From Caulobacteraceae bacterium (GTDB taxonomy: Bacteria > Pseudomonadota > Alphaproteobacteria > Caulobacterales > Caulobacteraceae): 64,000 nucleotides of DNA. Below the pieces are notes generated by a model, which was not told the DNA's origin, searched no databases, and saw only the letters and a program-made list of their open reading frames with translations. The position numbers and the translations under genes are program-made. The DNA lies in assembly GCA_947452365.1 (NCBI GenBank), contig CANGCO010000003.1, forward strand, positions 1 through 64,000. Reading direction: 5' to 3'. Positions 19,706 to 28,256 of this stretch are shown here, piece by piece. Every line of letters begins with the position of its first letter. Position 1 is the first letter of the stretch.

Positions 19706-19807
19706 TTAGGCCAATCTTGACAAATTGCCAGTCATTCCTATCGCCGCGCTTGCCCAGCATGATAGATCAGCGACCTTAAGATCGCCGACCGTTGAAAGTC
19801 CTAGACA

Positions 19808-20989
19808 ATGACCTTGCCGACCCTGGCCAACCGAACAGACAAGATTGAGCCGTTTCACGCCATGAATCTGGTCAAGAAGGCGGCGGTCATGGCCCAGTCT
19901 GGACGATCGGTTATTGTGCTCAGCATTGGTGAGCCCGATTTTACCGCCCCGCCCATGGTGGTTGAGGCCCTGCATCAGGCCGCCTTGCGCGGACAAACCG
20001 CCTATACCGGCGCTCTGGGCATCGAGCCCTTAAGGGCCGCCATCGCGCAATATTATAAGGACGAATTCAATATTAATCTGGACCCGGGCCGGGTGGTGGT
20101 CACAGCCGGGGCCTCGGCGGCCCTAACGCTTGCCTGTTGCGCCCTGGTCAATCCCGGCGATCAGGTCCTACTCAGCGATCCGACCTATCCCTGCAATCGC
20201 CAATACATTAATGCCTTTGACGGCGAGCCCGTGCTGATCCCGGTCGGCCCTGAAACCCGGTTTCAACTGACCGCCGATCTGGTCGCGCGCAATTGGGGCC
20301 CAAAGGTGCGCGGCACACTGGTGGCCACTCCCGCCAATCCCACCGGCACGGCCATCCCGTTTGACGAGCTTGGCCGCATACTGGACGTGGTCCGAGCCAA
20401 GGGCGGGTTTAGCATTGTCGATGAGATTTATCTTGGTCTGCAATATGACGGCCAGGCCCGAAGCGCGCTGGAATATGGCGATGACATGATCATCACCAAT
20501 AGCTTTTCCAAATTCTTCAATATGACCGGCTGGCGGCTGGGCTGGCTGGTGGTGCCGCCCGCCTTTGTCGCCACCTTTGAAAAGCTGGCTCAGAACCTGT
20601 TTATCTGCCCATCAACCCTGGCCCAGCACGCAGCGCTGGCCTGTTTCACGCCTGAAGCCATGGCGATTTTCAGGGCACGGCGCGATGAGATGCGGGTGCG
20701 CCGCGACTATATCGTGCCTGCCCTGATATCCCTGGGCTTTGGCGTTCCGGTCACGCCGGACGGGGCATTTTATGTCTATCTCGATTGCAGCCGCTATTCG
20801 CATGACAGCAACCAATTTGCCCATGACATGCTCGATGCCACGGGCGTGGCCCTGACGCCGGGCCTTGATTTTGGCAGCAATCAGCCAGAACGCTATTTGC
20901 GCCTGTCCTATGCCACCAGCCTAGACCATCTCAAGGACGCGGTTGAGCGATTGGGGGCCTGGCTGCCGACCTTGTTGCAAAAGGCCTAG
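19808..20989 (+). CDS. PLP-dependent aminotransferase, class I/II
   Basis: A 393-residue fold-type I aminotransferase of the aspartate aminotransferase superfamily. The PLP-binding lysine is in TNSFSKFFNMTGWRLGW near residue 235. TPANPTGTAIP holds the conserved Asn, DEIYLGLQYD the Asp that contacts the pyridine nitrogen, and YLRLSYATS near the C terminus the substrate-carboxylate Arg. The substrate cannot be set from sequence alone; aspartate, aromatic or valine-pyruvate type are all possible. It diverges from zwf and shares its TAG with the stop of the convergent histidine kinase. Confidence 0.88.
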   Translation: MTLPTLANRTDKIEPFHAMNLVKKAAVMAQSGRSVIVLSIGEPDFTAPPMVVEALHQAALRGQTAYTGALGIEPLRAAIAQYYKDEFNINLDPGRVVVTAGASAALTLACCALVNPGDQVLLSDPTYPCNRQYINAFDGEPVLIPVGPETRFQLTADLVARNWGPKVRGTLVATPANPTGTAIPFDELGRILDVVRAKGGFSIVDEIYLGLQYDGQARSALEYGDDMIITNSFSKFFNMTGWRLGWLVVPPAFVATFEKLAQNLFICPSTLAQHAALACFTPEAMAIFRARRDEMRVRRDYIVPALISLGFGVPVTPDGAFYVYLDCSRYSHDSNQFAHDMLDATGVALTPGLDFGSNQPERYLRLSYATSLDHLKDAVERLGAWLPTLLQKA

Positions 20990-22371
20990 GCCTCTGCGGC
21001 GGGCAGGTTGATATCAACCCGCAGGCCGCCAAGATCAGCGCCCGCCAGCTGCACCCAGCCGCCATAGGCCCTAGCCAATTCATCAATTATGGACAGACCA
21101 AGGCCAGAGCCGGGGGCCGTCTCATCCAGACGCGCACCGCGTTGCAAGACCTCGGCCCGGCGCTCAGGCGGCAGGCCGGGACCGTCATCCTCGATCACCA
21201 CCAAGAACCGCCCATCAACCTCTGGCATAATCTGGACTGTCACCGCGCTCTTGCCCCATTTGCAGGCGTTTTCGAGCCCATTGCCGATGATTTCCAACAG
21301 GTCCTGCCGTTCGCCCAAAAACGCCAGCTCAGCCGGGCAGGTCCAGTCGATCTGGACACCCCGGTCTTGAAAAATCTTTTCGAGCGTGCGCGCCAATTCG
21401 TCGATCACGGGCTCAACCAGGGTGCGCTCGCCTGCGCCTTGCGACCGGGCAGCAGCCCTCGCCCGGCGCAGATAATGATCAACCTGCTGACGCATGACCT
21501 CGACCTGGCGGCGAACAACCAAGGCTAGGTCGCCCGTATGCCGCTCGGCTTCGGCCTGCATCACTGAGAGGGGGGTTTTTAGGGCATGGGCAAGATTGCC
21601 GACATGGGTGCGCTGGCGCTCCACCACCTCCTGATTATGCGATAAAAGTGCATTCAGCTCTTGAGCCACAGGCTCCAACTCCGACGGATAGGCCCCGGCC
21701 AGTCGCTCGGCCTTGCCTTGGCGCACGCCAGCAATATCGCGGCGCAAATCAAACAAGGGCTTGAGGCCAAACCGCACCTGGATCACCACGGCGGCGATCA
21801 GGCCCGCGCCCAAAAGGATTAGGGCGAGCGCCGTGGCGGCGGCAAATCGCCGATCATCCCGGTCGACGGGAGATCGATCCTCTGCCGCCATAAAAACCAC
21901 GGCAAGCTTTCGTCCCGGCAGACGGGCCAGCAGGGCCGCAGCCCGCAAGGGCTCATTATCAGGCCCCGCCACATCATAATAAATCACAGTGCCAGGTGCT
22001 TTTTGCAGGCGCTGGGCTAGCCCGGCCCCAGCCTTGAGCTCGGCATCAAACAGTGATCTTGACCGCACCAACGTCCTTAGGCCATCGCCCGCCAAAGGCT
22101 CGGCAATCTGCCAATAGCGGCCCGAATAGGCGCGCAGGGCCCGCACATCGGTCAGGGCCGGGGCCAGAACCTGACCGCGCTCATCAAGGCTTGATCCGGA
22201 ATAAAGCCCCTGCACCACATCATTGAGACCCTGATCAAACCGGCTCAAGGCCGCCTGATGAAACAGGGCGGTTAGAACTAAACCCGTAACCACCAAGACC
22301 ATCAGGCTCCAGCCAGAGGCCAGCAATACCAATCGCCGAACCAGAGACGGACGCCCAGCCTGCGCCGTCAT
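20986..22371 (-). CDS. Sensor histidine kinase (PhoQ-like)
   Basis: A 461-residue membrane kinase. TM1 is near residues 14-36 and TM2 near 175-197, enclosing a periplasmic sensor of about 140 residues, followed by a HAMP-like linker. The H-box is NLAHALKTPLSV near residue 258, the N-box NGLENACKWG, G1 EDDGPGLP and G2 GSGLGLSI. The true start is the ATG at 22371, which overlaps the TGA of the response regulator (TGATG); the track begins one codon earlier at a TTG. With the regulator and PepSY gene it forms one operon, probably sensing an envelope or cation cue. Confidence 0.92.
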   Translation of the reverse strand: MTAQAGRPSLVRRLVLLASGWSLMVLVVTGLVLTALFHQAALSRFDQGLNDVVQGLYSGSSLDERGQVLAPALTDVRALRAYSGRYWQIAEPLAGDGLRTLVRSRSLFDAELKAGAGLAQRLQKAPGTVIYYDVAGPDNEPLRAAALLARLPGRKLAVVFMAAEDRSPVDRDDRRFAAATALALILLGAGLIAAVVIQVRFGLKPLFDLRRDIAGVRQGKAERLAGAYPSELEPVAQELNALLSHNQEVVERQRTHVGNLAHALKTPLSVMQAEAERHTGDLALVVRRQVEVMRQQVDHYLRRARAAARSQGAGERTLVEPVIDELARTLEKIFQDRGVQIDWTCPAELAFLGERQDLLEIIGNGLENACKWGKSAVTVQIMPEVDGRFLVVIEDDGPGLPPERRAEVLQRGARLDETAPGSGLGLSIIDELARAYGGWVQLAGADLGGLRVDINLPAAEA

Positions 22372-23045
22372 CAAGCGCGCTCGCCCTCTAGCGGCGTCAA
22401 GCGATAGCCGAGCCCGCGCAGGGTCTCGATCCGGTCCGGGCCAATCTTTTTGCGCAGGCGACCGATAAACACCTCAACCGTATTGGAGTCGCGGTCAAAG
22501 TCCTGATCATACAGGTGCTCGGTCAATTCGGTGCGGCTGATGACCCGGGCCTGATGCATCATCAAATAGTGTAGAAGCCGATATTCCAGCGAGGTTAGGC
22601 GCAGGGGCTCGCCATCGACCGAGGCCCGCGCCGCCCGCGGATCAAGCCGAAGGGCCCCACTGGTCAAGACCGCAGCCGCATGGCCAGCCGTGCGGCGCAA
22701 AAGGGCGCGCAGGCGGGCAAGCAGTTCTTCGGTGTGAAACGGCTTGGTCAGGTAATCATCGGCCCCAGCATCAAAACCGCTGACCTTTTCGCTCCAGGCG
22801 CCGCGCGCGGTTAGGATCAGGACCGGCATGGCCCGCCCCTCACGCCGCCAACGCTCCAGCACCGAGACCCCGTCCATCTTGGGCAGGCCCAGATCGAGGA
22901 TCACAGCATCATAGGGCTCATTAGCCCCAAGATAATGCGCTTCTTCGCCGTCCGGGGCATGGTCAACCACATAGCCGGCATCCAGCAAGCTGGCCTTAAG
23001 TTGGCGCGACAGGTCGGGATCGTCTTCGGCCAATAATATGCGCAT
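22371..23045 (-). CDS. OmpR/PhoP-family response regulator
   Basis: A 224-residue two-domain regulator. The receiver domain has the acidic pair in AEDDPDL, phospho-acceptor Asp51 in VILDLGLPK, and the conserved Lys in LTKPFHTEEL. A winged-helix DNA-binding domain follows from about residue 125, with SRTELTEHLYDQDFDRDSNTVEV as the recognition region. It is translated just after the PepSY gene (3-base gap) and is coupled to its kinase through TGATG. Confidence 0.94.
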   Translation of the reverse strand: MRILLAEDDPDLSRQLKASLLDAGYVVDHAPDGEEAHYLGANEPYDAVILDLGLPKMDGVSVLERWRREGRAMPVLILTARGAWSEKVSGFDAGADDYLTKPFHTEELLARLRALLRRTAGHAAAVLTSGALRLDPRAARASVDGEPLRLTSLEYRLLHYLMMHQARVISRTELTEHLYDQDFDRDSNTVEVFIGRLRKKIGPDRIETLRGLGYRLTPLEGERA

Positions 23046-23048
23046 GGT

Positions 23049-23414
23049 CTAGCCTCCATTGGCCTGAAGAATGGATCCGTTTTCGGCATCGACCAGAAAA
23101 TCGATCCGGCGACCATCCTCGGTCGCCCAGCGCACGCGATAGACGGTGCGGCCATTCCAGTCTTCTAGGCCCGCATCAAGCGGTCGGCCGGATACGCGGC
23201 GGCGCAGCATGTCGATAATCCGCGCCAAGGGTATGGCCCTGCCGGTCTGGACCGCCTCACGCGCCTCACTTTGCTGCTGACGCCAGCCTGCGCCCAGCGA
23301 GTCTGGACCGGCCATAGCCCACTGACCCATTGGCCGCGCCAATGCACTGACCGGCTCAGCCAGCATGGCCAAGGCCACGCCCAGTGCGATAACCAGATGT
23401 GAAATCGTCTTCAT
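23049..23414 (-). CDS. PepSY-domain periplasmic protein
   Basis: A 121-residue exported protein. The signal peptide ends near SALARP. A single PepSY domain covers about residues 60-118, with LARIIDMLRRRVSGRPLDA, TVYRVRW and DFLVDAENGSIL. PepSY domains act as inhibitors or modulators of enzymes and sensors in the envelope. It is the first gene of the operon with the PhoP/PhoQ-like pair, so it probably tunes the sensor or is an output of the system. Confidence 0.85.
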   Translation of the reverse strand: MKTISHLVIALGVALAMLAEPVSALARPMGQWAMAGPDSLGAGWRQQQSEAREAVQTGRAIPLARIIDMLRRRVSGRPLDAGLEDWNGRTVYRVRWATEDGRRIDFLVDAENGSILQANGG

Positions 23415-23477
23415 GCCCTGACCCTAAGCGCCCTTGGCTGAATAGGGCCTGAATAAGCCGACAAGGCAAGGTCGGCG

Positions 23478-23491
23478 CGCCTGATCAGGCG
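23478..23491. promoter_or_regulatory. Palindrome upstream of the PepSY two-component operon
   Basis: CGCCTGATCAGGCG is a perfect 14-bp palindrome, 39 bases downstream of the DUF1150 stop and 64 bases upstream of the PepSY start, both on the minus strand. Without a T-tract it is not a typical terminator. It may be an operator or a small hairpin between the two transcription units. Confidence 0.3.
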
Positions 23492-23530
23492 GGAAACCTG
23501 ACCATGCTTCAGAGCGCCCTGCGCCTTGCC

Positions 23531-23788
23531 CTAATGCACCGAGACCGGGGCGAGTTCATTGGCCACCGCCGCCGCCATGGCAGAATCCCGGTCTGATAGG
23601 ACCGCCAGACAGGCCCCATCGGCGCTATGGACCGCATAAAGGGTTTGGGCGGGATCGAGTACAATGCCCTGCATCGCCTCAACCGGGGTCGAGGCAATCA
23701 GGTCCGCCGCCTTGATCGGCCGAACATAAACGAGGTTTGGCGCACCCAGAACGGCAAATTCTTGGTTCGATAGTTTGGACGTCATCAT
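23531..23788 (-). CDS. DUF1150 family protein
   Basis: About 85 residues. The family is widespread in alphaproteobacteria, often next to small heat-shock proteins, and has no known function. I start at the ATG at 23788 (another ATG directly follows), placed after GGAGACGGAC, instead of the track's upstream start. The core reads LSNQEFAVLGAPNLVYVRPI and ends with YAVHSADGACLAVLSDRDSA. No signal peptide or membrane segment is visible. It lies 41 bases after the Hsp20 gene, so the two are likely co-transcribed. Confidence 0.85.
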   Translation of the reverse strand: MMTSKLSNQEFAVLGAPNLVYVRPIKAADLIASTPVEAMQGIVLDPAQTLYAVHSADGACLAVLSDRDSAMAAAVANELAPVSVH

Positions 23789-23829
23789 GTCCGTCTCCAT
23801 TTTACGCAATTTCCGGATCGCTCAGGCCC

Positions 23830-24252
23830 TCAAGCCCCGGTCCGGATCGGAATCTCCCGCACCAGCCTGGCTGGCTCGGGTCTTAGAACATCAATATGCA
23901 ATAGGCCGTGCTCCATACTGGCTCCCTCGACATCCATGCCGTCAGCCAGCACAAACGAACGCACAAAGTTTCGCGCCGCTATGCCGCGGTGTAAAAAGGC
24001 CCGGTCGGCTGCGGTGCGGTCCTTATCGCCGCGCCCGGTGACCACCAATTGATTGTCCTCGAGCGAGACACTGAGTTGATCAGCGGCAAACCCGGCCACG
24101 GCCAAGGTGATCCTCAGCCTGCCCTCACCGCATTCTTCGACATTATAGGGCGGATAGCCCTCAGAGGCGGCCTTGGCCGCGCGCTCGATCAGGCTGCGCG
24201 TATGGTCAAAGCCCAGTAAGAAGGGGCTGTCGAACAAGATGGTTCGGTTCAT
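23830..24252 (-). CDS. Hsp20/alpha-crystallin small heat-shock protein
   Basis: About 140 residues of an IbpA-like holdase. A short N-terminal region (DSPFLLGFDHTRSLIER) precedes the alpha-crystallin domain at about residues 35-125. That domain has YNVEECGEGRLRITLAVAGF, an ENQLVVTGR-like strand and the Gly-Ile-Ala-rich AFLHRGIAARNF stretch. The ATG at 24252 is used since the track start at 24267 is a TTG with no advantage. The minus-strand upstream region has CTTGAAA like a sigma-32 -35 box, but no matching -10, so heat control is likely but not shown. Confidence 0.92.
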   Translation of the reverse strand: MNRTILFDSPFLLGFDHTRSLIERAAKAASEGYPPYNVEECGEGRLRITLAVAGFAADQLSVSLEDNQLVVTGRGDKDRTAADRAFLHRGIAARNFVRSFVLADGMDVEGASMEHGLLHIDVLRPEPARLVREIPIRTGA

Positions 24253-24377
24253 TGGCCAAGTCCTCAAATCCTAAGCGACCGTCCTGCCGCCAAACCCACC
24301 CATTCCGGCATAGACCCAGCAGCAACAGGGCTTAGTTGGCCATCCCCCAGCCCGGTTTCAAGACGGGCCGTGTAAGA

Positions 24378-24405
24378 TTGACATCTGGCGGCCTGATCCT
24401 AGACT
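24378..24405 (+). promoter_or_regulatory. Candidate sigma-70 promoter of the desaturase gene
   Basis: TTGACA (24378-24383) and TAGACT (24400-24405) are separated by 16 bases and lie about 30 bases upstream of the desaturase ATG. The -35 is a perfect match and the -10 is moderate. Confidence 0.4.
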
Positions 24406-24436
24406 TGCGCCCTGACCGATAAGGGAAAAACACATC

Positions 24437-25348
24437 ATGGCCGTCGCCGCCCGGGTCAAACCGCTGGATTATTTTGCGCCAGAAGAGTGGGCAAAACTGT
24501 CGGCGCGCTCGCACTGGAAAGGCCTGGCCCTGGTGGCGCATGGCTGGGCCGTGATCGGGCTGACCATGGTGGCGGGCGTGCTTTGGCCCATCACCATCCC
24601 GCTTGGTATTATGATCATCGGCACGCGCCAGCTTGGCCTAGCTGTGCTGCAGCATGACGCCGCCCACGGGGCCCTGCACCCCAATCTCAAGATCAATGAC
24701 TGGGTCGCTGAATGGCTGTGTTCGCCGGGGGTACAGCGCTATCGCGACTATCACCTGCAACACCATAAATATGCCCAGCAGGCCGAGGATCCGGACCTGA
24801 TCCTATCGGCCCCCTTCCCAATCAGCCCGACCTCCCTAAGGCGCAAAATCGTCCGCGACCTGACCGGCCAGACCTTTCTCAAACAGCGGTTTGGCCTGCT
24901 CTATGCGCGCAAGCCCGGCCAGCCGCTTTGGCCGGTCTTAAAGGCGCAAATCCTGCGGCAAAAGCGGCTCTTGATCAGCAATGGGCTCGGCCTCTTGGCC
25001 TTTAGTCTAGCCGGTTATGCTTGGGTCTATATTGCGCTATGGCTCGTGCCGATGGCGACCTGGTTTCCCTTGGTCACGCGGCTTCGCAATATTGCCGAAC
25101 ATGCCCTGATCGCCAAGGACGAGCCCGACCCCCTGCGTCATGCCCGCACGACCCGCGCAAACCTGATAGAGCGGGCCCTGATCGCCCCCTATTGGGTCAA
25201 TTACCATGCCGAGCACCATATGTTCATGCACATGCCCTGCTGGAGCCTGCCAAGGGCCCACAAGCTCCTGACCGCCAAGGGCGCGACCAAGGCCATGGAA
25301 ATAGCCCCAAACTACCGCGCTGTGCTCAGCGCCGCAGCAGGGGCCTAG
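24437..25348 (+). CDS. Membrane fatty acid desaturase family protein
   Basis: A 303-residue diiron membrane enzyme. It has the three histidine clusters: HDAAH near residue 73, HLQHH near 110, and HAEHH near 256. Four hydrophobic segments lie around residues 35-70 and 180-210. Such enzymes introduce double bonds or hydroxyl groups into acyl chains in the inner membrane. Its TAG is shared, as CTAG, with the stop of the convergent thiolase-like gene. The substrate is unknown. Related proteins also act in carotenoid or sphingolipid modification. Confidence 0.88.
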   Translation: MAVAARVKPLDYFAPEEWAKLSARSHWKGLALVAHGWAVIGLTMVAGVLWPITIPLGIMIIGTRQLGLAVLQHDAAHGALHPNLKINDWVAEWLCSPGVQRYRDYHLQHHKYAQQAEDPDLILSAPFPISPTSLRRKIVRDLTGQTFLKQRFGLLYARKPGQPLWPVLKAQILRQKRLLISNGLGLLAFSLAGYAWVYIALWLVPMATWFPLVTRLRNIAEHALIAKDEPDPLRHARTTRANLIERALIAPYWVNYHAEHHMFMHMPCWSLPRAHKLLTAKGATKAMEIAPNYRAVLSAAAGA

Positions 25349-26883
25349 ACCCCCTCAAACCCGATGGCGCGATTGCGGCCTTTTTCGTCGGTGGCCAAGG
25401 TGACAGTGCCGCCCAAGGGGTCTTGATCGATCAGGGTCTGGACCAGGGTCTGGTCATCGCTCATGGCCGGCAGGCGTTGGCCGTCTGGGGTGCGGGCGAT
25501 CAATATGGCGCGCGGGGCCTGGCCGCTATAATCGATCGTATAGGTCTCAATCTTGGCCGGGCCGGTTGCGGTCTCGGCGACCGGCGGGGCGGGCCAGGCA
25601 TTGATTTCAGCCTGGATGGCCTTGCTATCGAAATCGGTCCAGGCGGAAGGCTGGGTCGAATAGACCCCGGCCGAATACTTGGACAAGAAGCCGCCATTGG
25701 CCCCGACGAGGCCAAAGGCCCCCGGCCTTGCGCGCAGGGCCCGCACCATGCTGGCAATGGCATGCATGGAATAATTATTCCCCGCGCCGCCAAAAAACGG
25801 CAGGCCGCCGGTCACGGTCAGGCCGCGCGCGTCTTGCGGACTTAAGCCAAACGCATCGCAAACATTGAACACGGCGACCGGAAAACAGCTATAAAGATCA
25901 AATATATCAACCTGATCCATGCCGATTCCAGCCAGATCCAGAGCCTGTTGTACGGCCAGCACACTGGCGGGGCTGGCCGACAGGTCCTGGCGCTCAATGA
26001 TTATCCGCTCCTTCACATCGCCGCCGCCATGCAGATAGACCCAGCGATCCTCGGCAATGCCCAGTTCCCGCGCCTTGCCAACGCAGGTGAGCAGAACAGC
26101 CGCGCCCTGATTGGCCTGGTCGCGCGAGACCACACGGCGCGGAAAGGGATCACAGATCAGCCGGTTGCGCGGCGTCACCGTGGCGATCTCCTGCGCCGAA
26201 AACACCTCTTGCGACATGGCATGGGGATTGGCGTGGGCCACATCCGTAAAGGGCGCAAACAAGGCGCCCATTTCCAGACCATAGGCTTCCCGGTCCAGGC
26301 CCCGGCGCGCGCGGCGGGCGTTTTCGAACAGGGCATAGGCCTGGATTGGCGCGCGCACCCCGTGCTGGATCAGTTCGCCGGTCAAGAGGCCTTCGAGCCC
26401 ATAGCCACGGTCCTCCATCTGGCCGCCAATGGTCTGGGACCAGTCGCGGGTCTCGCCGATCGATTGCAGGTGGCGCACGGTAGAAATGGCTTCAGAGCCA
26501 AAAATCAGGGCCATATCGGTCTGGCCCGCGGCAATGGCGTGGCAAAGCTCATGCACCAAATGCTGCGGCCCCTGCCCGCCTGTGACCTCCAAAATCGCCT
26601 TTGCCGGATTGGCCCCGATCCGCTCGGCCACTGCCCTTGGCATATTATCGGCGCAGCCAAACGGCGCGACCGCAACGGGGGTGGAGATTTCAAACTGGCG
26701 AATAGCCGCAACCAAATCAATATGGGCCGCGAGATTTCCGCCCGCCTTGGCATCCTCACACGCCGCCCGCCCAGCCCGCGCCGCCAGCTCAACCGGTGAG
26801 GCCGCCGAATAATCTGCCGCCTCAATCCGCTCCGACGCCTCACCAACACCAACCAGGATAGGGGTACGATCAAATGTGGTCAT
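25345..26883 (-). CDS. Thiolase-like acetyl-CoA acetyltransferase, non-canonical active site
   Basis: About 512 residues with a thiolase fold and an extra C-terminal domain of about 100 residues. I start at the ATG at 26883 (MTTFDRTPILVGVGEASER). The usual nucleophile segment (CGSG) is replaced by VTGGQGPQHL near residue 110, so the active-site Cys appears absent. The usual GHP is replaced by GLPFFGGAGN. The C-terminal domain resembles those of long acetyl-CoA acetyltransferases in actinobacteria and alphaproteobacteria. It diverges from an acyl-CoA dehydrogenase gene, which supports lipid metabolism, but classical thiolysis is doubtful. Confidence 0.8.
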   Translation of the reverse strand: MTTFDRTPILVGVGEASERIEAADYSAASPVELAARAGRAACEDAKAGGNLAAHIDLVAAIRQFEISTPVAVAPFGCADNMPRAVAERIGANPAKAILEVTGGQGPQHLVHELCHAIAAGQTDMALIFGSEAISTVRHLQSIGETRDWSQTIGGQMEDRGYGLEGLLTGELIQHGVRAPIQAYALFENARRARRGLDREAYGLEMGALFAPFTDVAHANPHAMSQEVFSAQEIATVTPRNRLICDPFPRRVVSRDQANQGAAVLLTCVGKARELGIAEDRWVYLHGGGDVKERIIIERQDLSASPASVLAVQQALDLAGIGMDQVDIFDLYSCFPVAVFNVCDAFGLSPQDARGLTVTGGLPFFGGAGNNYSMHAIASMVRALRARPGAFGLVGANGGFLSKYSAGVYSTQPSAWTDFDSKAIQAEINAWPAPPVAETATGPAKIETYTIDYSGQAPRAILIARTPDGQRLPAMSDDQTLVQTLIDQDPLGGTVTLATDEKGRNRAIGFEGV

Positions 26884-27068
26884 GAAGCGCTTCCTTTGGT
26901 GTTTTTGTGTTCTGCCCCATTGGTAACCTAGGCCAAGACCAAACGCCAAGCCGTCCCTAGGGTAAACTTGGCGAGGGAAAAAAGCGGCGCTCAGCACAGC
27001 CCGAGACTATCCAGCACACCAAACCCCGTTAAGATCGACTCCCGCATACCAACAAGGACCCCTGCCCC

Positions 27069-28235
27069 ATGCATTTTGAATTGGCTGAAGAGCACCGCAT
27101 GCTCCAGGACCTGGTCCAAAAATTTGTGCGCGATGAACTAATGCCCCTCGAAACCGCGGTCATGGCGCGCGAAGCATCTGGTCAGGATGCCGCCCTGACC
27201 GCTAGCGAACGCGAAAGACTGGACAAGGTGTCAAAAGACCTTGGTCTTTGGAGTCTGGATGCCCCCGAAAGCGAGGGCGGCATGGCCATGCCCTATGTCG
27301 CCCTGGTGGCAGTCAATGAGGCGCTGGGCAGTACGATTGCCACCTATACCCTGCCGCCGGACTCGCCCAATCTGCGCATGCTTGCGGCCACGGTGAATGA
27401 GCGCCAGCGCGAGGCCTATCTGGCCCCCTATGCGCGCGGCGAGACCATATCGGCGATCGGGATTTCAGAACCGGGCGCAGGCGCCGATCCGGCCGGCATG
27501 CGAACCCGCGCCGTGCGCGACGGCGATGACTGGATCATCAATGGCCGCAAGATCTGGATTACGCGCGCGGCCGAGGCCGATTTCACCATTCTGATGGCCA
27601 CTACCACGCCCGAAGGCAAGGCCAAGGCGGGCATGACCGCCTTCTTGGTTGATCGCGACACGCCCGGCTTTCAAGTCGTGCGCCGCATCCCCATGCTGGC
27701 GGGCGAGGTGACCTATGAGGTCCTGCTGGAGGATTGCCGGGTGCCGGACTGGAAGCGGCTCGGCGAAGAGGGCCAGGGCTTTGGCCCCATGCAGATCCGG
27801 CTCGGCACGCGGCGGATGGAAATGGCCGCCTGGTGTATTGGCGGGGCGCAAAGGGCGCTGGACATGATGCGCGACTATGCCCCGCAGCGCCGCACCTTTG
27901 GCCAGCGCCTATCGGAGCGGCAATCGATCCAGTGGTGGGTCGCCGATGGCGCGACCAAGATTCATGCCTGCCGCCTGATGGCCTATCACTGCGCCTGGAA
28001 ACTGGATCAGGGCCAGGACGTGCGCACGGAAATCTCCATGCTCAAGGTCTATGCCACCGAAATGGCGCAGGAGATTATCGATAATGCCATGCAGTGCTTT
28101 GGCGCCATGGGCATGACCAAGGAAATGCCGCTGCATATCCTAGCCGGACGGGTTCGTAACATGCGCATCTATGATGGGCCGTCAGAAGTCCATCGCATGG
28201 TGGTGGCGCGCAATCTGATGGATACGCGGCCCTAA
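27069..28235 (+). CDS. Acyl-CoA dehydrogenase
   Basis: A 388-residue FAD enzyme of full family length. The N-terminal helical domain starts with MHFELAEEHRMLQDLVQKF. AIGISEPGAGADPAGM and the following WIINGRKIWITRA form the FAD/substrate region. The C-terminal helices contain QCFGAMGMTKEMPLH and IYDGPSEVHRMVVAR, the end signature of the family. AAGGA-like spacing upstream supports the start. It diverges from the thiolase-like gene across 185 bases and is probably its functional partner. Chain specificity is unknown. Confidence 0.92.
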   Translation: MHFELAEEHRMLQDLVQKFVRDELMPLETAVMAREASGQDAALTASERERLDKVSKDLGLWSLDAPESEGGMAMPYVALVAVNEALGSTIATYTLPPDSPNLRMLAATVNERQREAYLAPYARGETISAIGISEPGAGADPAGMRTRAVRDGDDWIINGRKIWITRAAEADFTILMATTTPEGKAKAGMTAFLVDRDTPGFQVVRRIPMLAGEVTYEVLLEDCRVPDWKRLGEEGQGFGPMQIRLGTRRMEMAAWCIGGAQRALDMMRDYAPQRRTFGQRLSERQSIQWWVADGATKIHACRLMAYHCAWKLDQGQDVRTEISMLKVYATEMAQEIIDNAMQCFGAMGMTKEMPLHILAGRVRNMRIYDGPSEVHRMVVARNLMDTRP

Positions 28236-28256
28236 GCCAGATCTATGGCGCGCGCC

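Noticed and set aside
24253-24436. Sigma-32 promoter for the Hsp20 gene
   Set aside because: CTTGAAA is present on the minus strand but no CYTATNT-like -10 follows at 17-18 bases, so I did not list it as a feature.
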